Shown here: in pieces, positions 8,092 to 16,308 of the stretch
How the letters are laid out: every line of letters starts with the position of its first letter
Position numbering within the stretch: position 1 is the stretch's first letter
Notes under the pieces: generated by a model
Database searches by the model: none
Told to the model about the DNA's origin: nothing
The model's input: only the letters and a program-made list of their open reading frames with translations
Translations under genes and position numbers: made by a program
Assembly (NCBI GenBank): GCA_002402635.1
Contig: DHGE01000080.1
Span: forward strand, 1-23,767
Direction of reading: 5' to 3'
DNA length: 23,767 nt
Source of the DNA: Deferribacterales bacterium UBA4806
GTDB taxonomy: Bacteria > Chrysiogenota > Deferribacteres > Deferribacterales > UBA228

Positions 8092-8352
8092 ATGAAAAAA
8101 AATTATTTTGTTCCTGTAATTTTTGCATTATTTTTGTTTGTCAGTTCTCCTATCATTGGATATTCCTTAAATGTGCATAGTTCAAATATTCAAAAGGAAA
8201 ATGTACCTATGTTAAGTATCAGTGAGAATACAAATGGTATAGACAAAAATATTTCCCAGATTAATAGAGGTCAGGTTAGAAGTACAGTTGTTCATATAAG
8301 AAATAGAATAAGGCAATTTTTAAAAATGTTTGATATATTTGGTCTTTTTTAA
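8092..8352 (+). CDS. Small exported protein of unknown function
   Basis: An 86-residue protein that I do not recognise. It begins MKKNYFVPVIFALFLFVSSP, a clear Sec-type signal peptide with likely cleavage around residue 24-25 (GYS). The mature part would be about 61 residues: a polar, Asn/Ser-rich middle, then a basic stretch RSTVVHIRNRIRQFLKMF that could form an amphipathic helix, ending in hydrophobic DIFGLF. A ribosome site with five Gs stands about 7 bases before the ATG and a plausible promoter lies at 8031-8060, which makes a real gene likely despite its size. A long hairpin starts 12 bp after the stop. It could be a membrane-active or envelope-associated peptide; this is inference from composition only. 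Confidence 0.65.
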   Translation: MKKNYFVPVIFALFLFVSSPIIGYSLNVHSSNIQKENVPMLSISENTNGIDKNISQINRGQVRSTVVHIRNRIRQFLKMFDIFGLF

Positions 8353-8364
8353 ATTTCTAACAAC

Positions 8365-8412
8365 TATTTAGGTACCAGGCTGTTTATTAATTGACAGCCT
8401 GGTACCTAAATA
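8365..8412. repeat. Perfect 19-bp inverted repeat (hairpin)
   Basis: The arms 8365-8383 (TATTTAGGTACCAGGCTGT) and 8394-8412 are exact reverse complements separated by the 10-base loop TTATTAATTG. The inner 10-12 bp is GC-rich, in sharp contrast to its surroundings. No T-run follows on either strand, so it is not a typical intrinsic terminator. It starts 12 bp after the stop of the small exported protein and ends 6 bp before the start codon of the SRAP-like gene. It resembles palindromic units of the REP type (GGTACCAGGC...GCCTGGTACC), but a genome-wide copy count would be needed to say so. Confidence 0.85.
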
Positions 8413-8418
8413 TAACCC

Positions 8419-8880
8419 ATGTGTGGCGGGCTGATTTTCAAAACTAATAAAAAGGAACAGTTTATAACAGCTTATTTCCCTCGGCCATATACAACAATAT
8501 ATGGGGTAAATAGTGAGTTAAAAATTATAAAAGCTTATTGGGGAAAGCGAAACGAAGATGAATTTAAAGATATAGATGTTCCTAAAACAGGATGGGCAAA
8601 AATTGAAAGTTTAGAAAAGGGTTTTTGGAATAAATTTGAATACACTAAAGTGTTAATACCAGCTTATAAATACATGGAAAAGGACAAAGCAGGCCATTCA
8701 CATTGGTTTATATTAAATAGTAACGAGTTTATAGAAGGCATTTTAGTTGTTAAAGAAAATTTAAATTTTATTTATATAGTGACTGTTCCATCGACAGAAG
8801 AGTATAGTAAAATACATAATAGATGGGTTTCAATAGTACATCTTAGCAATTGCCAAAAAAATATATTTGTAGACAAATAG
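8419..8880 (+). CDS. Compact SRAP-family (YedK/HMCES-like) protein
   Basis: A 153-residue protein starting MCGG. In the SRAP family Cys2 becomes the N-terminal residue after Met removal and forms a thiazolidine crosslink with abasic sites in single-stranded DNA. Other family landmarks can be aligned: WGKR (41-44), AKIES (60-64) for the NARxE region, VLIPAYKYMEKD (78-89) for the CLIPADGFYEW block with E87 as the catalytic Glu, and KIHNRW (131-136) for the block with the catalytic His (H133). The residue aligned with the active-site Asn is W59. It is shorter than YedK (about 220 residues). The start codon is fixed by the Cys2 requirement, yet it has no ribosome site: only 6 bases separate it from the long hairpin. 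The role in shielding abasic DNA is inferred. Confidence 0.7.
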   Translation: MCGGLIFKTNKKEQFITAYFPRPYTTIYGVNSELKIIKAYWGKRNEDEFKDIDVPKTGWAKIESLEKGFWNKFEYTKVLIPAYKYMEKDKAGHSHWFILNSNEFIEGILVVKENLNFIYIVTVPSTEEYSKIHNRWVSIVHLSNCQKNIFVDK

Positions 8881-8982
8881 TTTATTTCTAAAAATATATT
8901 AATTATAATATTTTATATATCTATAATTTAATTATTTTCCTTCAATTGCATTAATTTTTTTCTTTCATATATTAACTCTGTT

Positions 8983-10389
8983 ATGGTGTATTACTTGTTC
9001 AATAAAATAAGAAATAGGTTTGTATCAGAAGGTGGCTATGGTGAATTTTTATATTTGGCTGTTCCCTTAATTTTAACTACCAGCTCTTGGTCCGTTCAGC
9101 ATTTTGTCGACAGAATGTTTTTGTCCTGGTACTCGCCTGCTGCTGTGGCATCTGCTATGTCTGCTGGTGCCTTAAATTTTACGTTCTTAAGTTTTTTTAT
9201 AGGTATTGTAACTTATACGGGTACATTTGTTGCCCAATATTTTGGAGCTAAGCATTATAGAAGAATAGGCAAAGTCCTATGGCAAGGAATTTATTTATCT
9301 CTAATGGGTTCATTGTCCGTTGTTTTATTACTGTTTTTTTCAAATGATATTTTTACCATAATTGGACATATAGATGAGATTAAGAGAAATGAGATCATTT
9401 ATTTTAACATTCTCTGCTCTGGCGCTTTGCCAATGCTTTTATCAGCCTGTCTTTCATCTTTCTACTCAGGAATTGGAAAAACATGGACTATTATGTGGGT
9501 TAACATGATTGTAACATGTATAAATATTATTTTTGATTATATATTAATATTTGGCCATTTTTTCTTCCCCGAGTTGGGTATAGCAGGTGCAGCGATTGCA
9601 ACAGTAATTTCAAGTATATTTAATCTTTTAATATATACTATTTTAATATTTAGAAAATCTAACGAAAATTATAAGATTATTAGTGGTTATAAATTTGACA
9701 GAAAACTTTTTCAAAGACTAATTAATTATGGTCTTCCAGCAGGGTTGCAGTTTTTCCTGGATATGGCTGGTTTTACCCTCTTTTTACTATTTATAGGCAA
9801 AATTGGTTTGGTTGAATTGGCTGCAACGAGCATAGCTTTTAATATAAGTACCCTTGTATTTATGCCTATGATAGGCTCTGGTATTGCAGTTTCTATCATG
9901 GTGGGGCAATACTTAGGCTCAAATAGAAGTCACTATGCAGAAAGAAGTGTTTATTCTGGTTTTACAATTGCATTAATATATATGTCTACAATTTCGATGT
10001 GTTATTTTTTCTTCCCAGATATATTTATTAATCCCTTTATTAAAGAAGTAGTAGGTGATTATAAATCAATTAAAGATTTAGCAATAGTGTTATTGAAATT
10101 TGTTGCTATTTATTCAATATTTGACACATTTAATATCATGTTTTCTGCTGCCTTAAAGGGGGCAGGAGATACAAAATATATAATGGTAGTTATAATAATA
10201 CTAACGTTATTTGCATTAGTAATACCCTCCTATTTAACAGTTTACTATTTAAAGGGTAATATATATATTTTATGGTTAGTTTTTTCAATTTACATAGTTT
10301 TACTAGGTTTATCATTTTACATACGTTTTTGCTTTGGGAAATGGAAAATAATGCGTGTTATAGAATCAAAAGAGGTTTTGGGCATTTGA
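8983..10389 (+). CDS. MATE-family multidrug/metabolite exporter
   Basis: A 468-residue protein with about twelve hydrophobic segments and the MATE (MatE, NorM/DinF-like) pattern. It opens with GGYGEFLYLAVPLILTTSSW followed by VQHFVDRMFLSWYSPAAVAS (residues 17-56), continues with the second-half repeat YGLPAGLQFFLDMAGFTLFL, and contains VGQYLGSNRSHYAERSVYSG. These are typical of the group that exports cationic drugs or metabolites from the cytoplasm using a sodium or proton gradient. The start ATG at 8983 has no evident ribosome site; the motif spacing agrees with this start to within a few residues. It is flanked by AT-rich gaps and probably transcribed alone. The substrate is unknown. Confidence 0.9.
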   Translation: MVYYLFNKIRNRFVSEGGYGEFLYLAVPLILTTSSWSVQHFVDRMFLSWYSPAAVASAMSAGALNFTFLSFFIGIVTYTGTFVAQYFGAKHYRRIGKVLWQGIYLSLMGSLSVVLLLFFSNDIFTIIGHIDEIKRNEIIYFNILCSGALPMLLSACLSSFYSGIGKTWTIMWVNMIVTCINIIFDYILIFGHFFFPELGIAGAAIATVISSIFNLLIYTILIFRKSNENYKIISGYKFDRKLFQRLINYGLPAGLQFFLDMAGFTLFLLFIGKIGLVELAATSIAFNISTLVFMPMIGSGIAVSIMVGQYLGSNRSHYAERSVYSGFTIALIYMSTISMCYFFFPDIFINPFIKEVVGDYKSIKDLAIVLLKFVAIYSIFDTFNIMFSAALKGAGDTKYIMVVIIILTLFALVIPSYLTVYYLKGNIYILWLVFSIYIVLLGLSFYIRFCFGKWKIMRVIESKEVLGI

Positions 10390-10460
10390 CAGTAGATACT
10401 TTTCCATTTCATTTTGACTTTAAAGTTAAATCATGTTAGATACAGCAATTGGAGGTCGAT

Positions 10461-11759
10461 ATGAAAGCTTGTGTTTATAGAATTTTTATGATAATACTAA
10501 TCATTATGGTGATACCTAATGTGCATGCTTATACTGTTAAAAAATTAAAAGATGGATTAACACTGGTATATGAGAAATATAATGATTCTAATGTAGTTGT
10601 GGTTGATTTTTGGGTCAAAACTGGCTCTCTCTATGAAAATGATAAAAATAACGGTGCAAGTCATTTTATGGAGCATATGTTTTTTCAGGGAACAAAAAAA
10701 AGGCCAGGAAATACTGCTGACTATATTAAAGAAATAGGTGCAACCTATAATGGTTCAACTTCACAAGATTTTGTTCATTATTTTATAGAAGCACCAAAAG
10801 AAAGATTGGCAGATAGTCTTGATATAATAGCCGATATGTTAGGTAATGCAGTTATAACTGAAAAGAAATTTAACGAAGAAAAGGGTGTTATCTTAGCTGA
10901 GCTTGCATCACGTCAATCTGAACCTATGACTTATCTATATGACACCTTTGGCAGCATAATATTTAATCCTGAATATCCCTATAGCAGACCTATTGGTGGA
11001 AATTATGATGTAATACAGAAAATGACCATTGAAGATTTAAAATATTTTTATGATCATTTTTATACAAAAGATAGAATTGTGGTGGTTGTAACTGGTAATT
11101 TTGATGAGAAAAAATTACCTGAATTAGTTGAAGAAAAAACAGAGGATATAAAAGTTGCTGAAAAACCTATTGAACTAAAATTTGAAGAACCACTGCCCTT
11201 GAAGGAAGTAAAAGAAGTAAATGTAAAAAGGCAAACTCAGGGGCTTGCTTACAGTAAAATTGGATGGATTGGCGTAGATTCCCTGAACCCAGACTTTCCA
11301 GCTCTATATATGCTTGCTTTTATATTAAGCGGTGGAGAAAGTGCAAGATTAGATCAAAAAATCGTTACCACTGGTTTGGCATCTTCAATTTCAATGGATT
11401 TTTCTGAAAGTAAAATAGGAGATGATTTTTCTTTTACCTTTATTACAGTTCCTGATAATGTTAATAAAGTTAAAGATATCATTTTAGATGAAATTAAAAA
11501 CATAGCAGTGGGTAATGTTATTGATGAGGAATTAAATAGAATGAAGGTATTGTATGAATCCCGTTTTGAGATGAGCAAGGAAAGACCTATTTCATTAGCA
11601 ATGAATCTTGGTTATTATTGGACTGTAGCCAATCTTGATTTATATGATAATTTGCTGAGCAGTATCAAAAATGTGAAAAAAGAAGATATAATTAAAGTTT
11701 GCAAAAAATATTTAGTAGATAAAAATTATGCTTTTTATACACTATTGCCGGAAGATTAA
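10461..11759 (+). CDS. Exported M16B zinc peptidase, catalytic subunit
   Basis: A 432-residue protein with a signal peptide (1-23, ending NVHA). It carries the inverted zinc motif HFMEH (H68, E71, H72) and the third ligand E147 in the segment GVILAEL, 75 residues on, as in the insulinase/pitrilysin M16 family. This is the short M16B form that works as a heterodimer. The ATG at 10461 is preceded by a strong GGAGG (10451-10455); an upstream TTG at 10449 overlaps that site and is not the start. The stop lies one base before the next gene's ATG. Its partner (11761-13041) lacks the zinc motif, so together they should form a periplasmic or envelope active/inactive pair. The substrate is unknown; signal-peptide or misfolded-peptide clearance are possibilities. 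Confidence 0.9.
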   Translation: MKACVYRIFMIILIIMVIPNVHAYTVKKLKDGLTLVYEKYNDSNVVVVDFWVKTGSLYENDKNNGASHFMEHMFFQGTKKRPGNTADYIKEIGATYNGSTSQDFVHYFIEAPKERLADSLDIIADMLGNAVITEKKFNEEKGVILAELASRQSEPMTYLYDTFGSIIFNPEYPYSRPIGGNYDVIQKMTIEDLKYFYDHFYTKDRIVVVVTGNFDEKKLPELVEEKTEDIKVAEKPIELKFEEPLPLKEVKEVNVKRQTQGLAYSKIGWIGVDSLNPDFPALYMLAFILSGGESARLDQKIVTTGLASSISMDFSESKIGDDFSFTFITVPDNVNKVKDIILDEIKNIAVGNVIDEELNRMKVLYESRFEMSKERPISLAMNLGYYWTVANLDLYDNLLSSIKNVKKEDIIKVCKKYLVDKNYAFYTLLPED

Positions 11760-11760
11760 A

Positions 11761-13041
11761 ATGAATAAAATTTTGAATATAATTGTAATAATATTAATGC
11801 TGGAGTTAAATATTATGGCTCAAGATCTATATAGCAACATTAAAGAATGGAAATTAGAGAATGGAATAGATGTTATTACATACAATAAAACCACTTCTAA
11901 TATATGTGCAATAAACATAGGGTTTAAACTACCTATAAGTGCAGAAACTGATAAAAACATTGGTTTAAGAAATTTATTAATAAAAGTCATGACAAGAAAT
12001 ACAAAAAATTATAATGCTTTTGAATTATCTAAAGCTATTGAGGAAATAGGTGCAGGTATCAGTCCAGTGGTAAGCAAGGATTATATAGGTATTTCTGGTT
12101 CTTCACTATGTGAATATACACCAAAATTTATAGATATATTAAAGGAAATTCTATTCAATCCCTCCTTTGATGGTTTTGAGGAGGAAAAGAATATTGCTCT
12201 TCAACAAGCAGCTATGATGAAAAATATATGGTCAGAAGTTTTAGATCTGTGGACTTATAAAAGTCTAAAGACTGAATATAGATTTGAGACAATAGGATAT
12301 CCAGAAACTATAAATAATATAGAAAAAACTGATGTTATATCATTATATGATAAATATTTTAGTGGAAATAACCTTGTTGTTGTCCTTGCTGGCAATTTGG
12401 ATTCAATAAATAATATTGATAAAGAAATAGAGAAGTTAAATGTCAAGGTAGCTGCGAAAGAAACACTTTTAAGTCCAGTTGAACCTCCATTAATAGAAAA
12501 TAGATATATTGAACAGAGAAAAGTAGATTCATCTGCTTTTGTAATAGGTTTAGATGCTCCTAGGAGAGGTGATGATGATTATCTTAAGTGGATTACTTTT
12601 ACTACATATTTATCTAACAAAATAGATGATGAAATTAGACAAAAAAGAGGTTTAGCTTATTCAGCAACTTCATCGATAATAAATATGGTTTCTAATAGCT
12701 ACCTTATCATTAGATCAGATATTAATAATTCTTCCAAGATTGATGAAGCCATAAAATTGGCAGAAATTTATCTATCAAAAGACAATATAGAAAAAATAGC
12801 TGATAAAGATTTTGGTCTTGCAAAGAACATGGTTGTGGGAAGTTTATCACGTGCAAACCAAACATCAGCTGAAATTTCATCGGATATTCTTGCCAACTAT
12901 TTATATAAGCTACCTCTCAATTATACAAATATATTACTTGAAAAATCAAAAAATATTAAAAAGGAAGATTTGACTAGATTGTCAAATGTAATACCTAATC
13001 AAATGAAATCTTTAGCTGAGATTATAAGTATAAGTAAATAG
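11761..13041 (+). CDS. Exported M16B peptidase-like protein, non-catalytic partner
   Basis: A 426-residue M16-fold protein with an N-terminal signal sequence (MNKILNIIVIILMLELNIMA). Where the catalytic partner has HxxEH it reads GLRNLLIKVM, so zinc ligands are absent. It keeps the RGLAYS segment (R296, Y300), which in inactive subunits of M16B pairs contributes the Arg-Tyr pair to substrate binding. The start ATG lies one base after the upstream stop, with GGAAG (11750-11754) as ribosome site inside the previous gene. Tight coupling supports equal production of both subunits. The partners share the same two-domain layout but are strongly diverged. Confidence 0.88.
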   Translation: MNKILNIIVIILMLELNIMAQDLYSNIKEWKLENGIDVITYNKTTSNICAINIGFKLPISAETDKNIGLRNLLIKVMTRNTKNYNAFELSKAIEEIGAGISPVVSKDYIGISGSSLCEYTPKFIDILKEILFNPSFDGFEEEKNIALQQAAMMKNIWSEVLDLWTYKSLKTEYRFETIGYPETINNIEKTDVISLYDKYFSGNNLVVVLAGNLDSINNIDKEIEKLNVKVAAKETLLSPVEPPLIENRYIEQRKVDSSAFVIGLDAPRRGDDDYLKWITFTTYLSNKIDDEIRQKRGLAYSATSSIINMVSNSYLIIRSDINNSSKIDEAIKLAEIYLSKDNIEKIADKDFGLAKNMVVGSLSRANQTSAEISSDILANYLYKLPLNYTNILLEKSKNIKKEDLTRLSNVIPNQMKSLAEIISISK

Positions 13042-13213
13042 AAAATTGTACTTTTTTAAACTTTGGTAGATAATTTATTTTTTGATTGTATATAGCAAAA
13101 GTGATCTAAGATTTTTTTAGAAAATTTTTATTTTTGCATAATCATTATTTTATTAATTATTTATTATTAAAATAAATAACTCGTAATATAATCTTTAACG
13201 AATAAGGTTATAA

Positions 13214-13240
13214 TTGACATTTTTATAAGAATAATATAAC
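13214..13240 (+). promoter_or_regulatory. Possible promoter of the SSF symporter gene
   Basis: TTGACA (13214-13219) is a perfect -35 hexamer. TATAAC (13235-13240) matches the -10 at five of six bases, but the spacing of 15 bp is shorter than usual. The start site would be near 13247, only about 10 bases before the ATG, so the transcript would have almost no leader. Confidence 0.35.
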
Positions 13241-13255
13241 ACTTAAAAAATAAAA

Positions 13256-14743
13256 ATGGGTTATAAAATAAACGGTGAGATTCAAATACTTATAGCTCTT
13301 GTTTTATACATGTTAGCGACTGTTATTATTGGTTTTTGGGTTGCACGCTATGTTAAAACAGAAGAGGATTATTATATTGGCGGGAAAAAGTTGCCTCCAG
13401 TTGCAATTGCTCTATCAGAACGCAGTACGGATATGTCAGCATGGTTACTTGTTGGAATGCCAGGCCTTGCATGGGAGCTAGGACTTTCTTCTATATGGAT
13501 TTTAATTGGCACAGCAGGTGGGGCAGTATTCCAATGGTTGGTATATTCACATAAATTCATAGATGAAACTAGGAAAACTGGAGCAATAACTCCTAACGAT
13601 TATATTGCAAAAAAGTTTCCAGAGGCTGCAAATTCAATTAGAGTTTTAGGTGCTATATCTATTTTTATTTTTTTTATTTCATATATTGGTTCTCAATTTG
13701 AGGGAGGTGGCAAAATACTAGAACAAACGTTTGGAATTAATGCACTATTTAGTACATTTTTAATAGCATTTATAGTCATTCTTTATTCCTTTGCTGGAGG
13801 TTTCGTTACAGCTGTTTGGACTGATGCATTCCAGGCATTGCTTATGGTTTTTACTCTTATAATATTACCTATAATAATTTTAATTAAAGTATTAATGGAC
13901 CCTTCATTATCTATTATGAATTCTTTAGGTGCTGGAAGTGGTGAAAGATTATCACTATTTGGTGGAAAAATTGGTGTCGATGCACTATTTCTTCTTGGAG
14001 TGAATTTAAGCTGGTTTTTTGGTTATATGGGTGGTGAACCACATATATTTGTTAGAATGATGGCATTAAATGATAAAAAACAGATCAAATCATGTGTAAT
14101 AACTGCATTAACTTGGGGAGTATTAACCTCTGGCGGAGCATTGTTATTAGGTTTGTTAGCTTATGTTATATTTGGTGATTTAGATATATTTGTGAATGAT
14201 AGAGAGAAAGTTTTCCCCTTTATGGTAAAAACCTTTACTACACCAATAGTAGCTGGTGTATTGTTGGCAGGAGTTATTGCAGCCGTTATGTCCACTGCTT
14301 GTTCTCAATTGGTTATGGCAAGCTCTGCAATAGCAGAGGATTTATACCAAAAGGTTTTAATGAAGAATAAAACTTTCAAAGAGAAAACTAAACTCAAAAT
14401 ATCTAGGATTGCGACATTGGTTATTGGTCTATTAAGTATTATTTTAATATTTTTTGCTAAGGAATATGTATACACTGTTGTCAGTTGGGGTTGGGCAGGC
14501 CTTGCTAGTGTTTATGCGCCTATTATTACACTATTATTTTTCTGGAATAGGTTGTCAAAAGCAGGAGTTTATGCTGCATTTATCATTGGTCTCTTTACAA
14601 CAATATTCTGGGTAGGTCTAGGGCTCGATGAAAAGATTATTACTGTAAGATTGGTAAGCTTTCCAATATCATTTTTATCAGCTATTTTATTTTCCCTTAT
14701 TTATCCCACTAGTGAAAGAAAGAAAAAATTAAAACATACTTAA
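13256..14743 (+). CDS. Sodium/solute symporter (SSF), PutP-like
   Basis: A 495-residue member of the SSF family, closest in motifs to the sodium/proline symporter PutP. Residues 38-69 (DYYIGGKKLPP, ALSERSTDMSAWLLVGMPG) match the PutP N-terminal region; D59 and S61 in DMSAW correspond to PutP residues important for sodium and proline. VMSTACSQLVMASSAIAEDLY (from about residue 344) matches the sodium-site segment, with S346 and T347 at the place of PutP S340 and T341. There are about thirteen membrane segments. No ribosome site is visible before the ATG. It is a single gene, convergent with the RCC1-like gene. Proline or a similar amino acid is the likely substrate, but this is not proven by the motifs. 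Confidence 0.88.
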   Translation: MGYKINGEIQILIALVLYMLATVIIGFWVARYVKTEEDYYIGGKKLPPVAIALSERSTDMSAWLLVGMPGLAWELGLSSIWILIGTAGGAVFQWLVYSHKFIDETRKTGAITPNDYIAKKFPEAANSIRVLGAISIFIFFISYIGSQFEGGGKILEQTFGINALFSTFLIAFIVILYSFAGGFVTAVWTDAFQALLMVFTLIILPIIILIKVLMDPSLSIMNSLGAGSGERLSLFGGKIGVDALFLLGVNLSWFFGYMGGEPHIFVRMMALNDKKQIKSCVITALTWGVLTSGGALLLGLLAYVIFGDLDIFVNDREKVFPFMVKTFTTPIVAGVLLAGVIAAVMSTACSQLVMASSAIAEDLYQKVLMKNKTFKEKTKLKISRIATLVIGLLSIILIFFAKEYVYTVVSWGWAGLASVYAPIITLLFFWNRLSKAGVYAAFIIGLFTTIFWVGLGLDEKIITVRLVSFPISFLSAILFSLIYPTSERKKKLKHT

Positions 14744-14851
14744 TTTATGGTAAATAATACGTTAAAAGAATAAAAATTCTATTTCTTTTTACTAGTATTG
14801 TAGTTTATTTTAATCTGTATCTTGAGTTAGCATGCTGTTTGAGTTTAATTG

Positions 14852-16222
14852 TTATTTTTCTGGTGCTAATCTCGGTAAAATATATGTTGGTTGATCTTTT
14901 TCTGTAATTTCTATTTCCTGAGGTTCTTCTATAATTAAATTATTACTATATTTTCCAAGCTGCCCATATTTGTTACTTCCCCATCCATAAAGTGTGCCGT
15001 CTTCACTTAATGCTAAGTTGTGATAGGCTCCTGCTGATATTTCAGCAATATTTTTTAGTCCCTCCACTTTTACTGGTATTGTACAGTAGCTCATGTTTTC
15101 AACTATTTTGGAATTTCCTATCTGTTTATAGGTATTGTCACCCCAGGCCCATACATTGCCTTCAGAATCTAATGCAAGTGAATGGTTTTGTCCTGCTGAA
15201 ATGTCAGTTATTGTAACATTATCTGGCAAAAGGACCTTTGTTGGAATATTTGTGTAATCATAGACCTTTTTATTACCAAGCTGTCCCATATCATTTCTAC
15301 CCCAAGCCCAAAGGGATGTAACACTAGCATTATCAACTACAAGCGCAAGAGCATGGTCCCCTCCTGCAGAAATCTGATAGACTTGAGGATCTGTTATATT
15401 CTCTGGATTACTTGTTTTTGTTGGAACAATTGTATATTCACTGGTATAGTTTATCATGTTGTTTATTAGTGATCTTAAAGGCATTATAAACAATTCATTT
15501 GGAGGTGGAAAAGGAACAAAGCTAACTCCTAGCTGGCCATATTTATTATCCCCCCAGGTGTATACGTTGCCATCACTTCTTAATGCTACTGAAAAACTAT
15601 TTCCTGCTGAAACATCTATAACATCTTTTAAATTATAAACTTCCATAGGCCTATAAATATAACTTCTATTTCTGTCATTAATGCCAAGTTGGCCCATATA
15701 ACCTTCTCCCCAGGCATAAACTTTAAATTCATTATTATTTGTTAGTATAAGTGAGTGATTGCAGCTTGAAGTTACATCATAGGCCTTCTTTACTTCTTGT
15801 ATTTTAGTAGGAGTGTATATCTCTTTTTTATACTCTGGCCCTATATACTCCTGGCAGCACTCCTGAATTGTCTCATTCCCCAGACCAACACCTAAATAGT
15901 CTAAAAGATTTTCTCCCCAGGCCAATACATTATTATCTTTATCTATTGCGAAAGAATTATTACAGCCTGCTAAAACCTTTTTTATACTTGTACCATTAAA
16001 GGAGGCTGTTATTTTAACAGGATATATCTTATCAGTTGTATTGTCATAACCTAATTTGCCCGAATAATTATTCCCCCAAGCCCAAACTTCCCCTTTATTG
16101 TCAATATAAAGTGAATAATCTTTACCTGCTGATATTTTTCCGCTTTCAAAGGCAAATTGTGGAGTAGTTCCTATAATAAAAAATATAAATGCTAAAACAA
16201 AATATTTACAAAAACTTCTCAT
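14852..16222 (-). CDS. Exported seven-blade RCC1-repeat propeller protein
   Basis: A 456-residue protein with an N-terminal signal sequence (1-24). It contains exactly seven RCC1-type repeats, marked by WG(N/D/E/R/S)-x(5,6)-LG at W49, W102, W171, W223, W307, W360 and W414, each preceded by an SAG-x-x-(H/S)-(S/N)-x-A-L-like strand. Seven blades make a complete beta-propeller. Blades 2 and 4 carry longer inserts (residues about 117-136, with CC, and 234-266, proline-rich). A ribosome site GGAG stands 8 bases before the ATG. Bacterial exported RCC1 propellers are common but mostly of unknown role; binding of a protein or glycan at the surface or in the periplasm is an inference. No domain other than the propeller is visible. 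Confidence 0.88.
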   Translation of the reverse strand: MRSFCKYFVLAFIFFIIGTTPQFAFESGKISAGKDYSLYIDNKGEVWAWGNNYSGKLGYDNTTDKIYPVKITASFNGTSIKKVLAGCNNSFAIDKDNNVLAWGENLLDYLGVGLGNETIQECCQEYIGPEYKKEIYTPTKIQEVKKAYDVTSSCNHSLILTNNNEFKVYAWGEGYMGQLGINDRNRSYIYRPMEVYNLKDVIDVSAGNSFSVALRSDGNVYTWGDNKYGQLGVSFVPFPPPNELFIMPLRSLINNMINYTSEYTIVPTKTSNPENITDPQVYQISAGGDHALALVVDNASVTSLWAWGRNDMGQLGNKKVYDYTNIPTKVLLPDNVTITDISAGQNHSLALDSEGNVWAWGDNTYKQIGNSKIVENMSYCTIPVKVEGLKNIAEISAGAYHNLALSEDGTLYGWGSNKYGQLGKYSNNLIIEEPQEIEITEKDQPTYILPRLAPEK

Positions 16223-16308
16223 AATATCACTCCAGTTTATGTATATTAATATTTAACATAATATTATCAAAATCTAAGATCATTGAAAACAAAAATAAAC
16301 AAAAAAAA

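Noticed and set aside
7947..8180. 77-codon open frame overlapping the end of cstA and the start of the small exported protein
   Set aside because: The 8092 frame has a ribosome site, promoter and signal peptide; this one has none and overlaps both neighbours.
10449..10460. TTG start for the first M16 peptidase
   Set aside because: It overlaps the GGAGG ribosome site that serves the ATG at 10461, and would add residues ahead of a normal signal peptide.
13105..13121. Hairpin TCTAA/TTAGA followed by Ts, after the M16 pair
   Set aside because: Five A/T-rich base pairs with one G-C-type pair are too weak to call a terminator in this base composition.
13157..13179. AT-only inverted repeat (8-bp arms) before the SSF gene
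   Set aside because: Such repeats are expected by chance in nearly pure A/T sequence and it does not overlap a promoter element clearly.
14767..14780. AGAAT/ATTCT hairpin between the convergent SSF and RCC1 genes
   Set aside because: The stem is only 5 bp with one G-C pair; it may help termination but cannot be supported.
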